Shown piece by piece: positions 30,335 through 39,618 of a stretch of 64,000 bases of DNA (position 1 is the first letter of the stretch; every line of letters starts with the position of its first letter). The notes under the pieces are model-generated. The model made no database searches and was not told the origin of the DNA. It worked only from the letters and a program-made list of their open reading frames with translations. This DNA is from JACCTU01 sp963769665. GTDB lineage: Bacteria; Actinomycetota; Thermoleophilia; Gaiellales; Gaiellaceae. The stretch lies in the NCBI GenBank assembly GCA_963769665.1, contig CAVYMQ010000002.1:310001-374000 (forward strand), given 5' to 3'. Made by a program: the position numbers and the translations under genes.

Positions 30335-32170
30335 GCCGCCGCCCCCTCCGCCGCCGCCTCCTCCACCGGAGAAGCCGCCGCCCCCTCCGCCGCCGCCCGA
30401 GTTCGGAGGTGCGAGCGCAGAGCCGAAGCCCGACGTCAGGTCCGAGATGCCGAGCGCGCTCGGTCCGCTGCCGAGGTCGCCGTTCGGGCTGATCCAGAAG
30501 ATCGAGCTCTGGTCGTGCAGCTCCTGCGGCATGTGCAGGTGTGCACCCTGGAGCACGCGCTCGGCGATCCCGAACGCGATCCCGTAGACGAGGTAGCGCT
30601 CCCAGAGCTCCAGCGAGACCGGCGGCGCTTCCGCGAGGCGCGGGAAGTCGGTGAGGTACCGGCGGAACGCGTCCCAACGCTGCGCGTCGACCTGAGCGTC
30701 GGGCCGGCGCCTCCGCCAGAGCCGGATCGAGAACGCCGACGCGCCCGAGACGCCCGCGTTCACGAAGGAGCAGACGCCGAGCGAGAGCAGCACCACCGAC
30801 TCCCACGTCGGCGCGACGCTCGACCAGCGGCGCTGGCCCATCGCGAAGAGGATCCAGCCGAGCACGCCGAAGACCACGACCGCGCCGATGAGCGGGATCA
30901 GCCCCGCGTTCGTGAACCAGTTGCGGCTTCCGACCTCGGTGCCGACCGCCTCCTTGAAGTCCTTGAACCGTTGCGCGTTCGACGTGCGGTCGTCCTCGAT
31001 CCGGTCGCGGAACTTCGAGAGCCGCTCGGGACCGTCGGAGAGGACGTCGTCGACGACGTTCGCGACCTCGGCCTCGTACGGCGTCAGTTCGAGCTCCTTG
31101 CCCTGCGACAGCTCGAGGTCTGCGATCTCCTCGCTTCGCAGCCCGCCCCACACGCTGCGCTCCGTCGTCACGCCCTCGGACTTGTAGCGCCCGCGCCTGA
31201 TCAGGTCGAAGAGCGTCGCGGTGAACTCGTTCGAGCCGACTCGCGTCCGCTGCGCGACGAGCGAGGGCACGAGCGCGGGTTCCAGGTCGGTGGGCGGCTC
31301 CTGCTCGTACTCGCGGTCGTACCCGACCTCGAGCTCGCGCCCGTAGCGCCGGTACACGAAGTAGACGAAGGCGAGCGCCGGGATCAGCGCGAGCAGGCCG
31401 AGCAGGCCGAGCGTGCGGGGGAGATGGTCGACCGCCTCGTCGATCCGCTCGCGGCTCTTCTCGTAGTCGTTTGCGGCGTCGACCTCCTCCGCGACGATCC
31501 GCTCGAGCGCGTTCCCCTCGCGGACGATCGCGTCGTCCGGGTTCGGCAGGTACGCGCGAGGAAAGAGCACGCGACCCTCGACCCACGTGCCCGGCGGGAT
31601 GTCGAGCGCGCGGAAGAGCGCCTGCTCGCCGTCGATCGTGACATCGCCCGGCACCGACACGGGGTGGCCCCACGCGCGCGTGACGGGGCCCTGCGCGGTC
31701 ACCGTCGCGGTGAGCTTGCCGAGCTGCTGCTCCCACTCGTCGCCCCAGAGCCTGATGTTGACGTCGACCACGTCGTCGTAGGCGACCGTGACCCCCTTGA
31801 GCCGGTACACCAGCTCGAACGTCCGCTGCTCGTTCGTGGCCGAGTAGTGCCAGACGACGCGGATCCCGTCGCCCACGTTCGTGACGCCGAAGGTTCCCGG
31901 TGGCGAGAAGCACCCGAGCTCGGTGCAGCCGCCCGACGTGTAGGCGCGGCGATCCTCGAGCACCTGCACATCGCTGATCGACTCTCCCTCGCGGAGCGGG
32001 ATGTCGCGGTACGCGCCGCTGAAGCTGCCGTCGTAGGCGAAGGTGATGCGCTCTCCCACCTCGAGCGCCCCGGAGCCCTCGACGAAAACGTTCACCGTCG
32101 CCTCCGGGATCTGGAACGACTTCGCCTGCGCTGGTGCCGCGACCGCAAGGGCCGCGAGCGCGGCGATCAG
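30320..32170 (-). CDS. DUF2207 membrane protein with Gly-rich tail and probable CTG start
   Basis: A 616-residue protein. It has a signal peptide (IAALAALAVAAPAQA), an extracellular DUF2207 beta domain (ITFAYDGSFSGAYRDIPLRE), a transmembrane helix near residue 250 (LLGLLALIPALAFVYFVYRR), a cytoplasmic region, two more helices, and a tail of almost pure glycine ending in AW. The first GTG (32095) lies after the signal peptide, so the true start must be upstream; the only candidate at the right place is CTG at 32170, overlapping the LemA stop as CTGA. DUF2207 and LemA genes are regular partners. Confidence 0.85.
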   Translation of the reverse strand: MIAALAALAVAAPAQAKSFQIPEATVNVFVEGSGALEVGERITFAYDGSFSGAYRDIPLREGESISDVQVLEDRRAYTSGGCTELGCFSPPGTFGVTNVGDGIRVVWHYSATNEQRTFELVYRLKGVTVAYDDVVDVNIRLWGDEWEQQLGKLTATVTAQGPVTRAWGHPVSVPGDVTIDGEQALFRALDIPPGTWVEGRVLFPRAYLPNPDDAIVREGNALERIVAEEVDAANDYEKSRERIDEAVDHLPRTLGLLGLLALIPALAFVYFVYRRYGRELEVGYDREYEQEPPTDLEPALVPSLVAQRTRVGSNEFTATLFDLIRRGRYKSEGVTTERSVWGGLRSEEIADLELSQGKELELTPYEAEVANVVDDVLSDGPERLSKFRDRIEDDRTSNAQRFKDFKEAVGTEVGSRNWFTNAGLIPLIGAVVVFGVLGWILFAMGQRRWSSVAPTWESVVLLSLGVCSFVNAGVSGASAFSIRLWRRRRPDAQVDAQRWDAFRRYLTDFPRLAEAPPVSLELWERYLVYGIAFGIAERVLQGAHLHMPQELHDQSSIFWISPNGDLGSGPSALGISDLTSGFGSALAPPNSGGGGGGGGFSGGGGGGGGGGGGGAW

Positions 32171-32718
32171 AACTGCACGCGTGGCGCCTCCCGAGCGGGT
32201 TCCTCGATCTCGAAGAACGGCTTCTCCTCGAACGAGAACATGGACGCGACGAGGTTCGTCGGCACGGTCTCGCGCGCGTTCTCGTAGGACAGCACGGTGT
32301 CGTTGTAGACCTGACGCGCGACGCGGATCTTGTCCTCGGTGTCGCCGAGCTGAGCCTGCAGCTGCTGGAAGTTCTCGCTCGCGCGCAGCTCGGGGTACGC
32401 CTCCGCGACGGCGAAGAGTCGCCCGATCGCCGCGGTCAGGACGTTCTCGGCCGCCGCCTGCTCCGGGACGCTCCCCGCCTGCTGGGCACGTGTCCGCGCA
32501 TTCGTGACCTCCTCGAAGGTCGCGCGCTCGTGCGACGCGTAGCCCTTCACCGTCTCGACCAGGTTGGGGATCAGGTCGTAGCGACGCTTGAGCTGAACGT
32601 CGACCTGCGCCCAGGCGTTGTCGACGCGGTTTCGCAGCCGGACGAGCCGGTTGTAGAGGACGACGAGCGCCAGTCCGAGCAGGACGGCGATCGCAATCGC
32701 GATGACGATCCAGGTCAT
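32167..32718 (-). CDS. LemA family protein
   Basis: A 183-residue protein with one N-terminal helix (WIVIAIAIAVLLGLALVVLY) and a helical bundle containing NRVDNAWAQVDVQLKRRYDL and PNLVETVKGYASHERATFEE, the LemA signature. Located in the membrane; biochemical role unknown, but it pairs with DUF2207. ATG at 32718 overlaps the upstream methyltransferase stop (ATGA). Confidence 0.92.
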   Translation of the reverse strand: MTWIVIAIAIAVLLGLALVVLYNRLVRLRNRVDNAWAQVDVQLKRRYDLIPNLVETVKGYASHERATFEEVTNARTRAQQAGSVPEQAAAENVLTAAIGRLFAVAEAYPELRASENFQQLQAQLGDTEDKIRVARQVYNDTVLSYENARETVPTNLVASMFSFEEKPFFEIEEPAREAPRVQF

Positions 32719-33434
32719 GAGGGCGACTCTAACCCGGCGGGCCGACCGGCGATCCAGACCGAGTCCTCGCCGCCCCGGTACGGGCGCCGGTCGAACCAGC
32801 CGAAGTGCCCGAGGACCTCGAAGCCGGCCTGCTCGATCAGGCCTCGCCACTCCTGCGGCGACAGCCACGCGAGCTCCATCGTCGTGGCGTCCTCGGAGCC
32901 TCGGACCGACAGGGTGAGCCGCCGCCGCTCGGTGTCCCACTCGGCGCGCTCGAAAATCCCCGGCTCGCGCTCCAGCCAGCGGCCGTGCGTCTCGGCGACG
33001 TCGTCGGCGCCGGGCGCGAACACGTCGAACGCGAACTTCCCGCCCGGCACGAGCAGCCGGTGCGCCGCCGCGAGCGCGTTCAGGCGCTCCTCGTCGGTCT
33101 GGAGGTGCAGGTACGCGCGGAAGGGACACGTGACGAGCGGGACGCGCTCCGACACCGGGGGATCGGCGAGGTCGCCGAGGCGGAGGTCGACGAGCTTCGC
33201 GACCCCGGCGGCCGCGGCGGCCTCCGCGCACACCTCCAGCATCCCGCGCGACGAGTCGACCCCGATCACCGGCACGCCGGCGGCGGCGGTCGGCACCGCG
33301 ATGCGTCCGGTGCCGACGCCGAGCTCGACGACGCCACCCGCCTCCTTCGCGAGGTCGACGTAGAACCCGACGTCCTCGGTGACGCTGACCGACCACGGGT
33401 CGTAGATCCGGGCGATTCGGTCGTATGAACTCAC
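32715..33434 (-). CDS. Class I SAM-dependent methyltransferase
   Basis: A 239-residue methyltransferase with SAM motif I VVELGVGTGRIAVP, motif II-like VIGVDSSRGMLEVC and post-motif LVTCPFRAYLHLQT. Substrate unknown. GTG at 33434 overlaps the stop of the next gene upstream (GTGA). The two neighbouring methyltransferases share layout and motifs (YDRWxxDxxxDVxFYVxLAKEA), so they are paralogues from a tandem duplication. Confidence 0.85.
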   Translation of the reverse strand: MSSYDRIARIYDPWSVSVTEDVGFYVDLAKEAGGVVELGVGTGRIAVPTAAAGVPVIGVDSSRGMLEVCAEAAAAAGVAKLVDLRLGDLADPPVSERVPLVTCPFRAYLHLQTDEERLNALAAAHRLLVPGGKFAFDVFAPGADDVAETHGRWLEREPGIFERAEWDTERRRLTLSVRGSEDATTMELAWLSPQEWRGLIEQAGFEVLGHFGWFDRRPYRGGEDSVWIAGRPAGLESPS

Positions 33435-34105
33435 GGCTTGCGAGCCACGAACACGTACTCGCGGCTCTCGTCGTCGAAGGGCTCGCCCTCGAAGCCGCCG
33501 TAGAGCGCCTCGAGCTCGAGCCCCGCGACGTCGAGCAGGCCGAGCCACTCGTTCTTCGTTGCCCACCAGAGCGAGATCGTCCCGCCGGTCTCGAGCGTGA
33601 TGTCGATCCGGTTGTCGCCGACTGCGTAGGCGATCGTGTGCGGGACGGGCGTCTCCTGGCGGTTGCCGTCGAGCATCATCGCGATCTTGTGGTCGAACGC
33701 GAACGCGTTCCATGCGAAGCGGCCGCCCGGCTTCAGCGACGCCGCGATGCGCTCGAAGGTCCTGCGCCGGTCGGCCCAGGTCGGGAGATGCAACAGGGAT
33801 CGAAACGGGCAGTAGATGAGGGCCGCCGGCTCGTCGACTGAGAGCTCGCTCATGTCGCCCAGCCGCAGATCGAGGTCGGCGCCCGTCTCTCGGGCCTGGT
33901 CGAGCATCTCCGGTGATGCGTCGATCCCGATCACGCGCTTGCCGGTCTCTCTCGCCACGGCCGCGGCGACGCGGCCCGTTCCCACTGCGAGCTCGACGAT
34001 CGGGCCGTCCGCCTCCTTCGCCAGCCCGACGTAGAAGGGGACGTCCTGGGTCATGTCGTTCGCCCAGCGGTCGTAGATCGCGGCGAAGGGCTCGTAGGCG
34101 CTCAC
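33431..34105 (-). CDS. Class I SAM-dependent methyltransferase
   Basis: A 224-residue paralogue of the preceding entry: motif I IVELAVGTGRVAAAVA, VIGIDASPEMLDQA, and LIYCPFRSLLHLPTW. It heads the minus-strand operon methyltransferase-methyltransferase-LemA-DUF2207. GTG at 34105, divergent from pheS by 28 bases, so the promoters overlap. Confidence 0.85.
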   Translation of the reverse strand: MSAYEPFAAIYDRWANDMTQDVPFYVGLAKEADGPIVELAVGTGRVAAAVARETGKRVIGIDASPEMLDQARETGADLDLRLGDMSELSVDEPAALIYCPFRSLLHLPTWADRRRTFERIAASLKPGGRFAWNAFAFDHKIAMMLDGNRQETPVPHTIAYAVGDNRIDITLETGGTISLWWATKNEWLGLLDVAGLELEALYGGFEGEPFDDESREYVFVARKP

Positions 34106-34133
34106 GGCTGCATTCTCGTCTACAGTCGCCGCC

Positions 34134-35114
34134 GTGGACGTCGAGGCGCTCGAACGCGAGGCGCTCGCCGCGATCGCCGAGGCGCGCTCCGCGGACGAGC
34201 TCGAGGAGGTGCGCGTCCGAACCCTCGGGCGCAAGAGCCCCCTGAAGCTCGCGCTGCGCGAGGTGCGCGACCGGGAGACCGGGATGGCGCTGAATGCTGT
34301 CCGGGAGCGGGTCGAAGTGGCCCTCGAGGGGCGTCAGGCCGAGCTGACCCGTCCGGTCGAGGACCCGACGTTCGATCCGACGCTCCCCGGCGAGGAAGTC
34401 CCGCGCGGCTCGTTCCACCTGATCACGCAGGTTCGCCGTCAGATCGAGGACGTCTTCGTTGGGATGGGCTACGAGATCTACGACGGGCTGGAAGTCGACA
34501 CCGTCGAGAACAACTTCGACGCGCTGAACACGCCCGAGGCGCATCCGTCGCGTGACCCGCGCGACACCTTCTACCTCGACGACCACACGCTGCTTCGAAC
34601 GCACACGTCGCCGTCGCAGATTCGCGCGATGCGCGCCATGCAGCCGCCCGTCTACCTCGCCTCGCTCGGCCGCGTCTACAGGCGCGACACGATCGACGCG
34701 ACGCACACGCCGATCTTCCACCAGGTCGAGGCGCTCGCGGTCGACCGCGACGTCACGCTCGCCGACCTGCGCGGGACGATGCGCTCGTTCGCCGAGGCGA
34801 TCTTCGGCGGCACGCGCGAGATCCGGATGCGGACCAGCTTCTTCCCGTTCACCGAGCCGTCGGTCGAGTTCGACATGACGTGCTACCTCTGCGACGGCGC
34901 AGGCTGCGCGGTCTGCAAGCACTCGGGCTGGATCGAGATGGGCGGCGCGGGCGAGGTCGACCCGAACGTGCTCGAGGGCGTCGGCTACGACCCGGGCGAG
35001 TGGCAGGGCTTCGCGTGGGGCCTCGGGCTCGACCGAATCGCGTTCGCGCGGCACGGCCTGCCGGACCTCCGCCTGTTCTGGGAAAACGACATCCGCTTCC
35101 TCTCGCAGTTCTAG
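34134..35114 (+). CDS. pheS: Phenylalanine--tRNA ligase alpha subunit
   Basis: A 326-residue class II synthetase subunit. The coiled-coil N-terminus (VEALEREALAAIAEARSADE) is followed by the catalytic core with motif 2 TPIFHQVEALAVDRDVT, the cysteine-rich insert CYLCDGAGCAVCKHSGWIE, and motif 3 GFAWGLGLDRIAFARHGLPD. Works as a heterotetramer with PheT. GTG start at 34134; the stop is four bases before the pheT ATG. Confidence 0.97.
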   Translation: MDVEALEREALAAIAEARSADELEEVRVRTLGRKSPLKLALREVRDRETGMALNAVRERVEVALEGRQAELTRPVEDPTFDPTLPGEEVPRGSFHLITQVRRQIEDVFVGMGYEIYDGLEVDTVENNFDALNTPEAHPSRDPRDTFYLDDHTLLRTHTSPSQIRAMRAMQPPVYLASLGRVYRRDTIDATHTPIFHQVEALAVDRDVTLADLRGTMRSFAEAIFGGTREIRMRTSFFPFTEPSVEFDMTCYLCDGAGCAVCKHSGWIEMGGAGEVDPNVLEGVGYDPGEWQGFAWGLGLDRIAFARHGLPDLRLFWENDIRFLSQF

Positions 35115-35118
35115 TGGC

Positions 35119-37341
35119 ATGAAAGTCCCGGTCTCCTGGCTCCGCGAGTACGTCGACTTCGGGCTCCCGCTCGAGGACCTCGCGCGCAAGCTCGTCGTCA
35201 CGAGCTGCGAGGTCGACCGGATCATTCCGCGCGGCATTCCGGACGTCGACGGCAACCTCGGCAAATTCCTGGTGGGCAAGGTTCTCGAGGCAGGCAAGCA
35301 CCCGAACGCCGACCGGCTGCAGCTGTGCCAGGTGGACGTGGGGGAGGGCGAGCCGAGACAGATCGTCTGCGGCGCGTGGAACTTCGGAGCGGGGGCGACC
35401 GTCGCGGTCGCGCTGCCGGGTGCGCTCCTGCCCGGCGCCGAGCAGCCGCTCGGCGAGGCGAAGCTCCGCGGCGAGCTCTCGCGCGGGATGATCCTCTCCG
35501 AGCGCGAGATCGATCTCGGCGCGGATCACAGCGGGATCATGGTGCTGGCCGACGGGCTCGAGCCGGGAACGCCACTCGCCGTCGTGCTCCCGCTGAGCGA
35601 CGACGTTCTCGACATCGAGACCGGCTTCAACCGCCCCGATCTAGCGTCGATCTACGGCATCGCGCGGGAGGTCGCCGCAGTCACGGGCGGCGTGCTCGCG
35701 CCGCCGCCCGGAAGCGACCCGGAGGGAGGCGCCGAGGAGCAGGTCGACGTCCGCGTCGAGGACTTCGAGGGTTGCCCGCGGTACGTCGGGCGGCTGTTCC
35801 GCGGCGCGACCGTCGGCGAGTCGCCGCTCTGGCTCAAGGCGCGGCTGCTCGCCGCGGGCATGCGGCCGATCTCCAACGTCGTCGACGTGACGAACTACGT
35901 GATGCTCGCCCTCGGTTCGCCGCTGCATGCGTTCGACGTCGCGCGCCTCACAGAGGGACGGATCGTCGTCCGGCGTGCGAAGCAAGGCGAGAAGATGCGC
36001 ACACTCGACGGGCAGGAGCGCGAGCTGACCTCCGCAGACCTCGTGATCGCCGACGCGACGCACCCCGTCGCGATCGCCGGGATCATGGGCGGCGAGGAGA
36101 GCGAGGTCCGCCCGGAAACGACGGACCTGCTGCTCGAGGCGGCCAGCTTCGACCCGCTCACGGTGCTGCGCACGTCGCGCCGGTTGCGGCTGCGCACGGA
36201 GTCGTCGACGCGGTGGGAAAAAGGGGTCGACCCCTACACGGCGGAGCAGGCGGCCGTCTACGCGACGCAGCTTCTCGTCGAGCTCGCGGGCGCTCGCTGG
36301 ACCGGCCACGTCGACGTGCACGAAGGCCTGCCCGAGCGGCCGCGCGTCACGCTCGTGCCGGAGCTCGCCGACCGGTTGAGCGGCCTGCGCATTCCTGAGG
36401 AGGAGCAGAAGGACCGTCTGCGCTCGATCGGGTTCGACGTCTCCGACGAGCTCGAGGTGACCGTGCCGACGTGGCGCGCGCGCGACGTCACGCGCTCCGT
36501 CGACCTCGTTGAGGAGGTCGTGCGCTTCCGGATCGAGGACGTGCCCGCGACGCTGCCCTCGCGCCCGGCGAAGCCCGCCCAGCTGACACGTGACCAGCGG
36601 CTGCGGCGGCAGGTCGAGGACGTGCTCGTCGGTGCCGGCTTCTACGAGGCGTACACCTGGACGCTCGTGCCGCCCGGCGAGGGCCGGATCCCGCTCGAGG
36701 AGCCCTTCAGCGCCGAGCTCGCTGCGCTGCGCGAAAACCTCGACTACTGGCTCGTCGAGTCGGCGCGCCGGAATCGCAACGCCGGCGTCGAGCGGGTCGC
36801 GCTCTTCGAGGTGGCGCGGGTCTTTCTCCCCGGCGGCGAGCTCCCCGAGGAGCACTGGCACGTGGCCGGGATCACGGACGGCGGCTACTTCCGTGCGAAA
36901 GGCGCCGTCGAGGCGCTGCACCGGGCGCTGCACGTCGAGCCCGATTTCGCGCAGCTCGACGTGCGCGGCCTCGACGAGGGCTGGGGGTACTTCGAGGTCG
37001 ACCTCGACTCGCTCTTCGAACGCGTGCCGGACGCCGTTCTCTACGAGGACGTGATCACGTTCCCGGACGTCAAGCAGGACCTCGCGTTCGTCGTGGACGA
37101 GGGAGTGAGCGCCGGCGATTTGATCGCCGAGGCCCATCGGGCCGCGGGGCCGGAGCTGCGCGAATTCCGGCCGTTCGACGTCTACCGCGGCGAGCAGGTC
37201 GACCCCGGCAGGAAGTCGATCGCCTTCTCGGCAAGCTTCCGGTCCCCGGAGCGGACCCTCACGGACGAGGACGCCGCCGGGCTTCGCGAGCGCATCGCGA
37301 AGGCTCTGGCGGAGCGCTTCGGGGCGCAGCTCCGGGCCTGA
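35119..37341 (+). CDS. pheT: Phenylalanine--tRNA ligase beta subunit
   Basis: A 740-residue beta subunit. Domains in order: N-terminal B1, OB-fold tRNA-binding domain (NADRLQLCQVDVGEGEPRQI), B3/B4 editing domain (RPISNVVDVTNYVMLALGSP), B5, the pseudo-catalytic core and the C-terminal ferredoxin-fold anticodon-binding domain (KSIAFSASFRSPERTLTDED). Slightly short of the usual 780-800 residues but no domain is missing. ATG start at 35119. Confidence 0.97.
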   Translation: MKVPVSWLREYVDFGLPLEDLARKLVVTSCEVDRIIPRGIPDVDGNLGKFLVGKVLEAGKHPNADRLQLCQVDVGEGEPRQIVCGAWNFGAGATVAVALPGALLPGAEQPLGEAKLRGELSRGMILSEREIDLGADHSGIMVLADGLEPGTPLAVVLPLSDDVLDIETGFNRPDLASIYGIAREVAAVTGGVLAPPPGSDPEGGAEEQVDVRVEDFEGCPRYVGRLFRGATVGESPLWLKARLLAAGMRPISNVVDVTNYVMLALGSPLHAFDVARLTEGRIVVRRAKQGEKMRTLDGQERELTSADLVIADATHPVAIAGIMGGEESEVRPETTDLLLEAASFDPLTVLRTSRRLRLRTESSTRWEKGVDPYTAEQAAVYATQLLVELAGARWTGHVDVHEGLPERPRVTLVPELADRLSGLRIPEEEQKDRLRSIGFDVSDELEVTVPTWRARDVTRSVDLVEEVVRFRIEDVPATLPSRPAKPAQLTRDQRLRRQVEDVLVGAGFYEAYTWTLVPPGEGRIPLEEPFSAELAALRENLDYWLVESARRNRNAGVERVALFEVARVFLPGGELPEEHWHVAGITDGGYFRAKGAVEALHRALHVEPDFAQLDVRGLDEGWGYFEVDLDSLFERVPDAVLYEDVITFPDVKQDLAFVVDEGVSAGDLIAEAHRAAGPELREFRPFDVYRGEQVDPGRKSIAFSASFRSPERTLTDEDAAGLRERIAKALAERFGAQLRA

Positions 37342-37379
37342 CACGCAATCCGCTTCGGGGCCTCGCCCGTAATGCGGAC

Positions 37380-38030
37380 ATGGGCCGTCGCCGTCTGCTC
37401 GTCGCCGCCGTGTGCGCGCTCGCCTCGCTCGCGTCGCCGGCCGTCGCACAAGCCGAAGACCTGTTCGCGACCGTCGGGCCGGATTTCACGATCAGCCTGC
37501 GGAACGCAGCGGGCGTGTCAGTAACGCAACTCGATCCTGGTCCGTACCGAATCGTGGTCGACGACCGGTCCGACTTCCACAACTTCCACCTCAGCGGTCC
37601 CGGGGTCAGCTTCGCCACCGACGTCGAGGCCGTCGAGAAGGTGACCTGGGACGTCACGTTCGTCGAGGGGCGCTACACGTTCGTGTGCGACCCGCACGCA
37701 ACCCAGATGAAGGGCGCCTTCACGGTCGGCAACCCGCCGCCGCTTCCCGTGCCCACGCGACTCGTCGCGACGGTCGGCCCGAACAATACGATCACGCTGA
37801 CCCGCAACGGCGCACGCGTGCGCACGCTCACCGCCGGCGCGTACGTGATCGTCGTGCGCGATCGCTCGAAGCGCCACAACTTCCATCTGACGGGCCCGGG
37901 CGTGAACCGCAAGACCGTCGTCGGCCGAACCGGAACGGTCACCTGGAACGTGAGGCTCGGTCCCGGCCCGTTCCGTTACGTCTCCGACCCGCAGGCGAAG
38001 CGCCTGCGTGGAACGTTCGTCGTCGGTTAG
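37380..38030 (+). CDS. Secreted protein with two cupredoxin-like domains, second degenerate
   Basis: A 216-residue exported protein (MGRRRLLVAAVCALASLASP, then AVAQA). Domain 1 has a copper-ligand set: His67/His70 in FHNFHLSGPG and Cys103, His106, Met110 in FVCDPHATQM. Domain 2 repeats the same fold (HNFHLTGPG) but the last three ligands are Ser202, Gln205 and Leu209 in YVSDPQAKRL, so it cannot bind type 1 copper normally. This is an internal duplication with loss of metal site. ATG at 37380. Confidence 0.8.
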   Translation: MGRRRLLVAAVCALASLASPAVAQAEDLFATVGPDFTISLRNAAGVSVTQLDPGPYRIVVDDRSDFHNFHLSGPGVSFATDVEAVEKVTWDVTFVEGRYTFVCDPHATQMKGAFTVGNPPPLPVPTRLVATVGPNNTITLTRNGARVRTLTAGAYVIVVRDRSKRHNFHLTGPGVNRKTVVGRTGTVTWNVRLGPGPFRYVSDPQAKRLRGTFVVG

Positions 38031-38069
38031 GCGGTTGCCACCAGCGACGATCTCGGAGATGATCCTCGC

Positions 38070-38420
38070 ATGGCGAAGCTCCTGATCAACATCACGCACG
38101 GACCCGAGCATCCGACTCGTGCCGCGCTCGGCTTCCTCGTGGGCAAGGCCGCGATCGACGCTGGGCACGAGGTCTCGCTCTTTCTCGCGGGTGATGCGGT
38201 TCAGCTGTTGCGCGAGCCGGTGCTCGACAACCTGGTCGGGCTGGGGACGGGCAGCTTGCGCGAGTCGTTCGATGCCTTGCGTGCTGGTGGTGCCCGTTTC
38301 TACGTCTCGGGCATGTCGAGCAAGGCACGTGGCTTCGAGCCGAACGAGACCGCCGAGCCCGCCATGCCCGACAAGCTCGTCGAGCTCGTGCTCGAGGCCG
38401 ACCGGGTTCTCACCTACTGA
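38070..38420 (+). CDS. DsrE/DsrF-like family protein
   Basis: A 116-residue protein: KLLINITHGPEHPTRAALGF, then AGHEVSLFLAGDAVQLL and ARFYVSGMSSKARG. The fold is that of the DsrE/TusD sulfur carriers. The usual active-site cysteine is not evident, as the protein has no cysteine at all, so it is a non-sulfur member. ATG at 38070. Confidence 0.75.
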   Translation: MAKLLINITHGPEHPTRAALGFLVGKAAIDAGHEVSLFLAGDAVQLLREPVLDNLVGLGTGSLRESFDALRAGGARFYVSGMSSKARGFEPNETAEPAMPDKLVELVLEADRVLTY

Positions 38421-39371
38421 TCAGCGGTTGCGCCGCGCGTAGCCGATCAGGCCCGCGCGCGGGCCGCCCGAGGCGTGGATGTCGGCCTGGCGGTCGAGCT
38501 CGGCGTTCAGCTCCGCGCCGAAGAGCAGCGCCATCGCCGAGTAGTTCAGCCAGAGCAGCAGGATGATCCCGCCCGCGAGTGATCCGTACGTCTTGTCGTA
38601 CGACGACGAGAAGCTCGTGTAGAGCGAGAACAGACCGGACAGCACGAGCCACAGGATCGAACCGACGAGCGAGCCCGGGGTGACCCACTTCCAGTTGCGC
38701 TGGTCGGTGTTCGGCGCGACGTAGTAGACGAGCGCGAAGAAGAGCAGCACGGCGCAGAAGGCGAGCGGCCAGCGCACGATGCTCCACGTCCAGTCCCAGG
38801 CCCCGCCGAGGTCGGCGCGGCTCGCGATCGCTTCCCCCAGCGGGCCTCCGAAGACGATCAGGACGAACAGGCCGGCGAGCGTGAGCCCGGTCGCGAACAC
38901 CAGCACGATCGCGTAGATCCGCACCTTCCAGAAGGGGCGCGTCTCGATGCGGTCGTAGGCGACGTTGACGGCCTTGATCACGGCGTTCATCGCGCCGCTC
39001 GCTGCCCAGACTGCTGCGAACGTGCCGATCACCACCGCGACGGTCGAGGTGGCCTTGTTCCCGGCGGCCGTCTCCTGGGCGAGGTCGATCGCGTCGATCA
39101 CCGCACCGGGCGCAACGGTGCCAAGGAAGAGCTTCAGGTCCTCGTAGACGCCGATCAGCCCGAGCAGGCCGACGAGCAGGATCACGCTCGGAAAGAAGGC
39201 GAGCAGCGAGCCGAACGCGACCTGCTGCGAAAGACCCATGCAGTCGTCCGCGAGGAACTGCTTCACGGCGCGCTTGAGCGCGGCGAACCACTCGCGTGCG
39301 CTCAGGCGGTGCGGGCCGGACGGTACGCGTCCGACCTCGGGGTCGTTCGCGGGGTCAGCCGCGGTCGACAA
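38421..39371 (-). CDS. YihY/BrkB-family inner membrane protein
   Basis: About 316 residues with six transmembrane segments; LSQQVAFGSLLAFFPSVILL and GSLVGSILWLVLSGLFSLYT are family blocks, and WLNYSAMALLFGAELNAELD near the end is diagnostic. Once called ribonuclease BN, now viewed as a transporter-like membrane protein. No ATG or GTG fits; TTG at 39371 gives a natural start (STAADPANDPEVGRVPSGPH) and overlaps the upstream gene by 17 bases. Confidence 0.88.
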   Translation of the reverse strand: MSTAADPANDPEVGRVPSGPHRLSAREWFAALKRAVKQFLADDCMGLSQQVAFGSLLAFFPSVILLVGLLGLIGVYEDLKLFLGTVAPGAVIDAIDLAQETAAGNKATSTVAVVIGTFAAVWAASGAMNAVIKAVNVAYDRIETRPFWKVRIYAIVLVFATGLTLAGLFVLIVFGGPLGEAIASRADLGGAWDWTWSIVRWPLAFCAVLLFFALVYYVAPNTDQRNWKWVTPGSLVGSILWLVLSGLFSLYTSFSSSYDKTYGSLAGGIILLLWLNYSAMALLFGAELNAELDRQADIHASGGPRAGLIGYARRNR

Positions 39372-39618
39372 GCTTGAAGCGGCCGGCCTGCACCTTCGTG
39401 TCCCCCTCGCGCCCACGGCGTGCGAGCAGGCGCATCGTTGCGCCGAGCCCGCCGGCGAGGACGAACCCGGTCGCCGCACCCCCGGCGGCGAGCGCCGGAA
39501 GCTTTGCGCGGAGCTTCGAGGTCACGTCGGCAGCCTCACGTAGCTCGTCGACGGCGGAGGCGAGCTGCTCGCGCTCCCGCTCGATGTCGCGACGGACGTC
39601 TTCTGTGGTGCGTGGCAT
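39355..39618 (-). CDS. DUF3618 protein
   Basis: An 87-residue protein with the DUF3618 start TEDVRRDIEREREQLASAVD, a predicted coiled coil, then a glycine-rich hydrophobic stretch (ALAAGGAATGFVLAGGLGAT). Typical partner of actinobacterial holin-like membrane genes. ATG at 39618 with GGAG six bases upstream; a GTG one codon earlier is possible. Confidence 0.8.
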   Translation of the reverse strand: MPRTTEDVRRDIEREREQLASAVDELREAADVTSKLRAKLPALAAGGAATGFVLAGGLGATMRLLARRGREGDTKVQAGRFKLVDRG

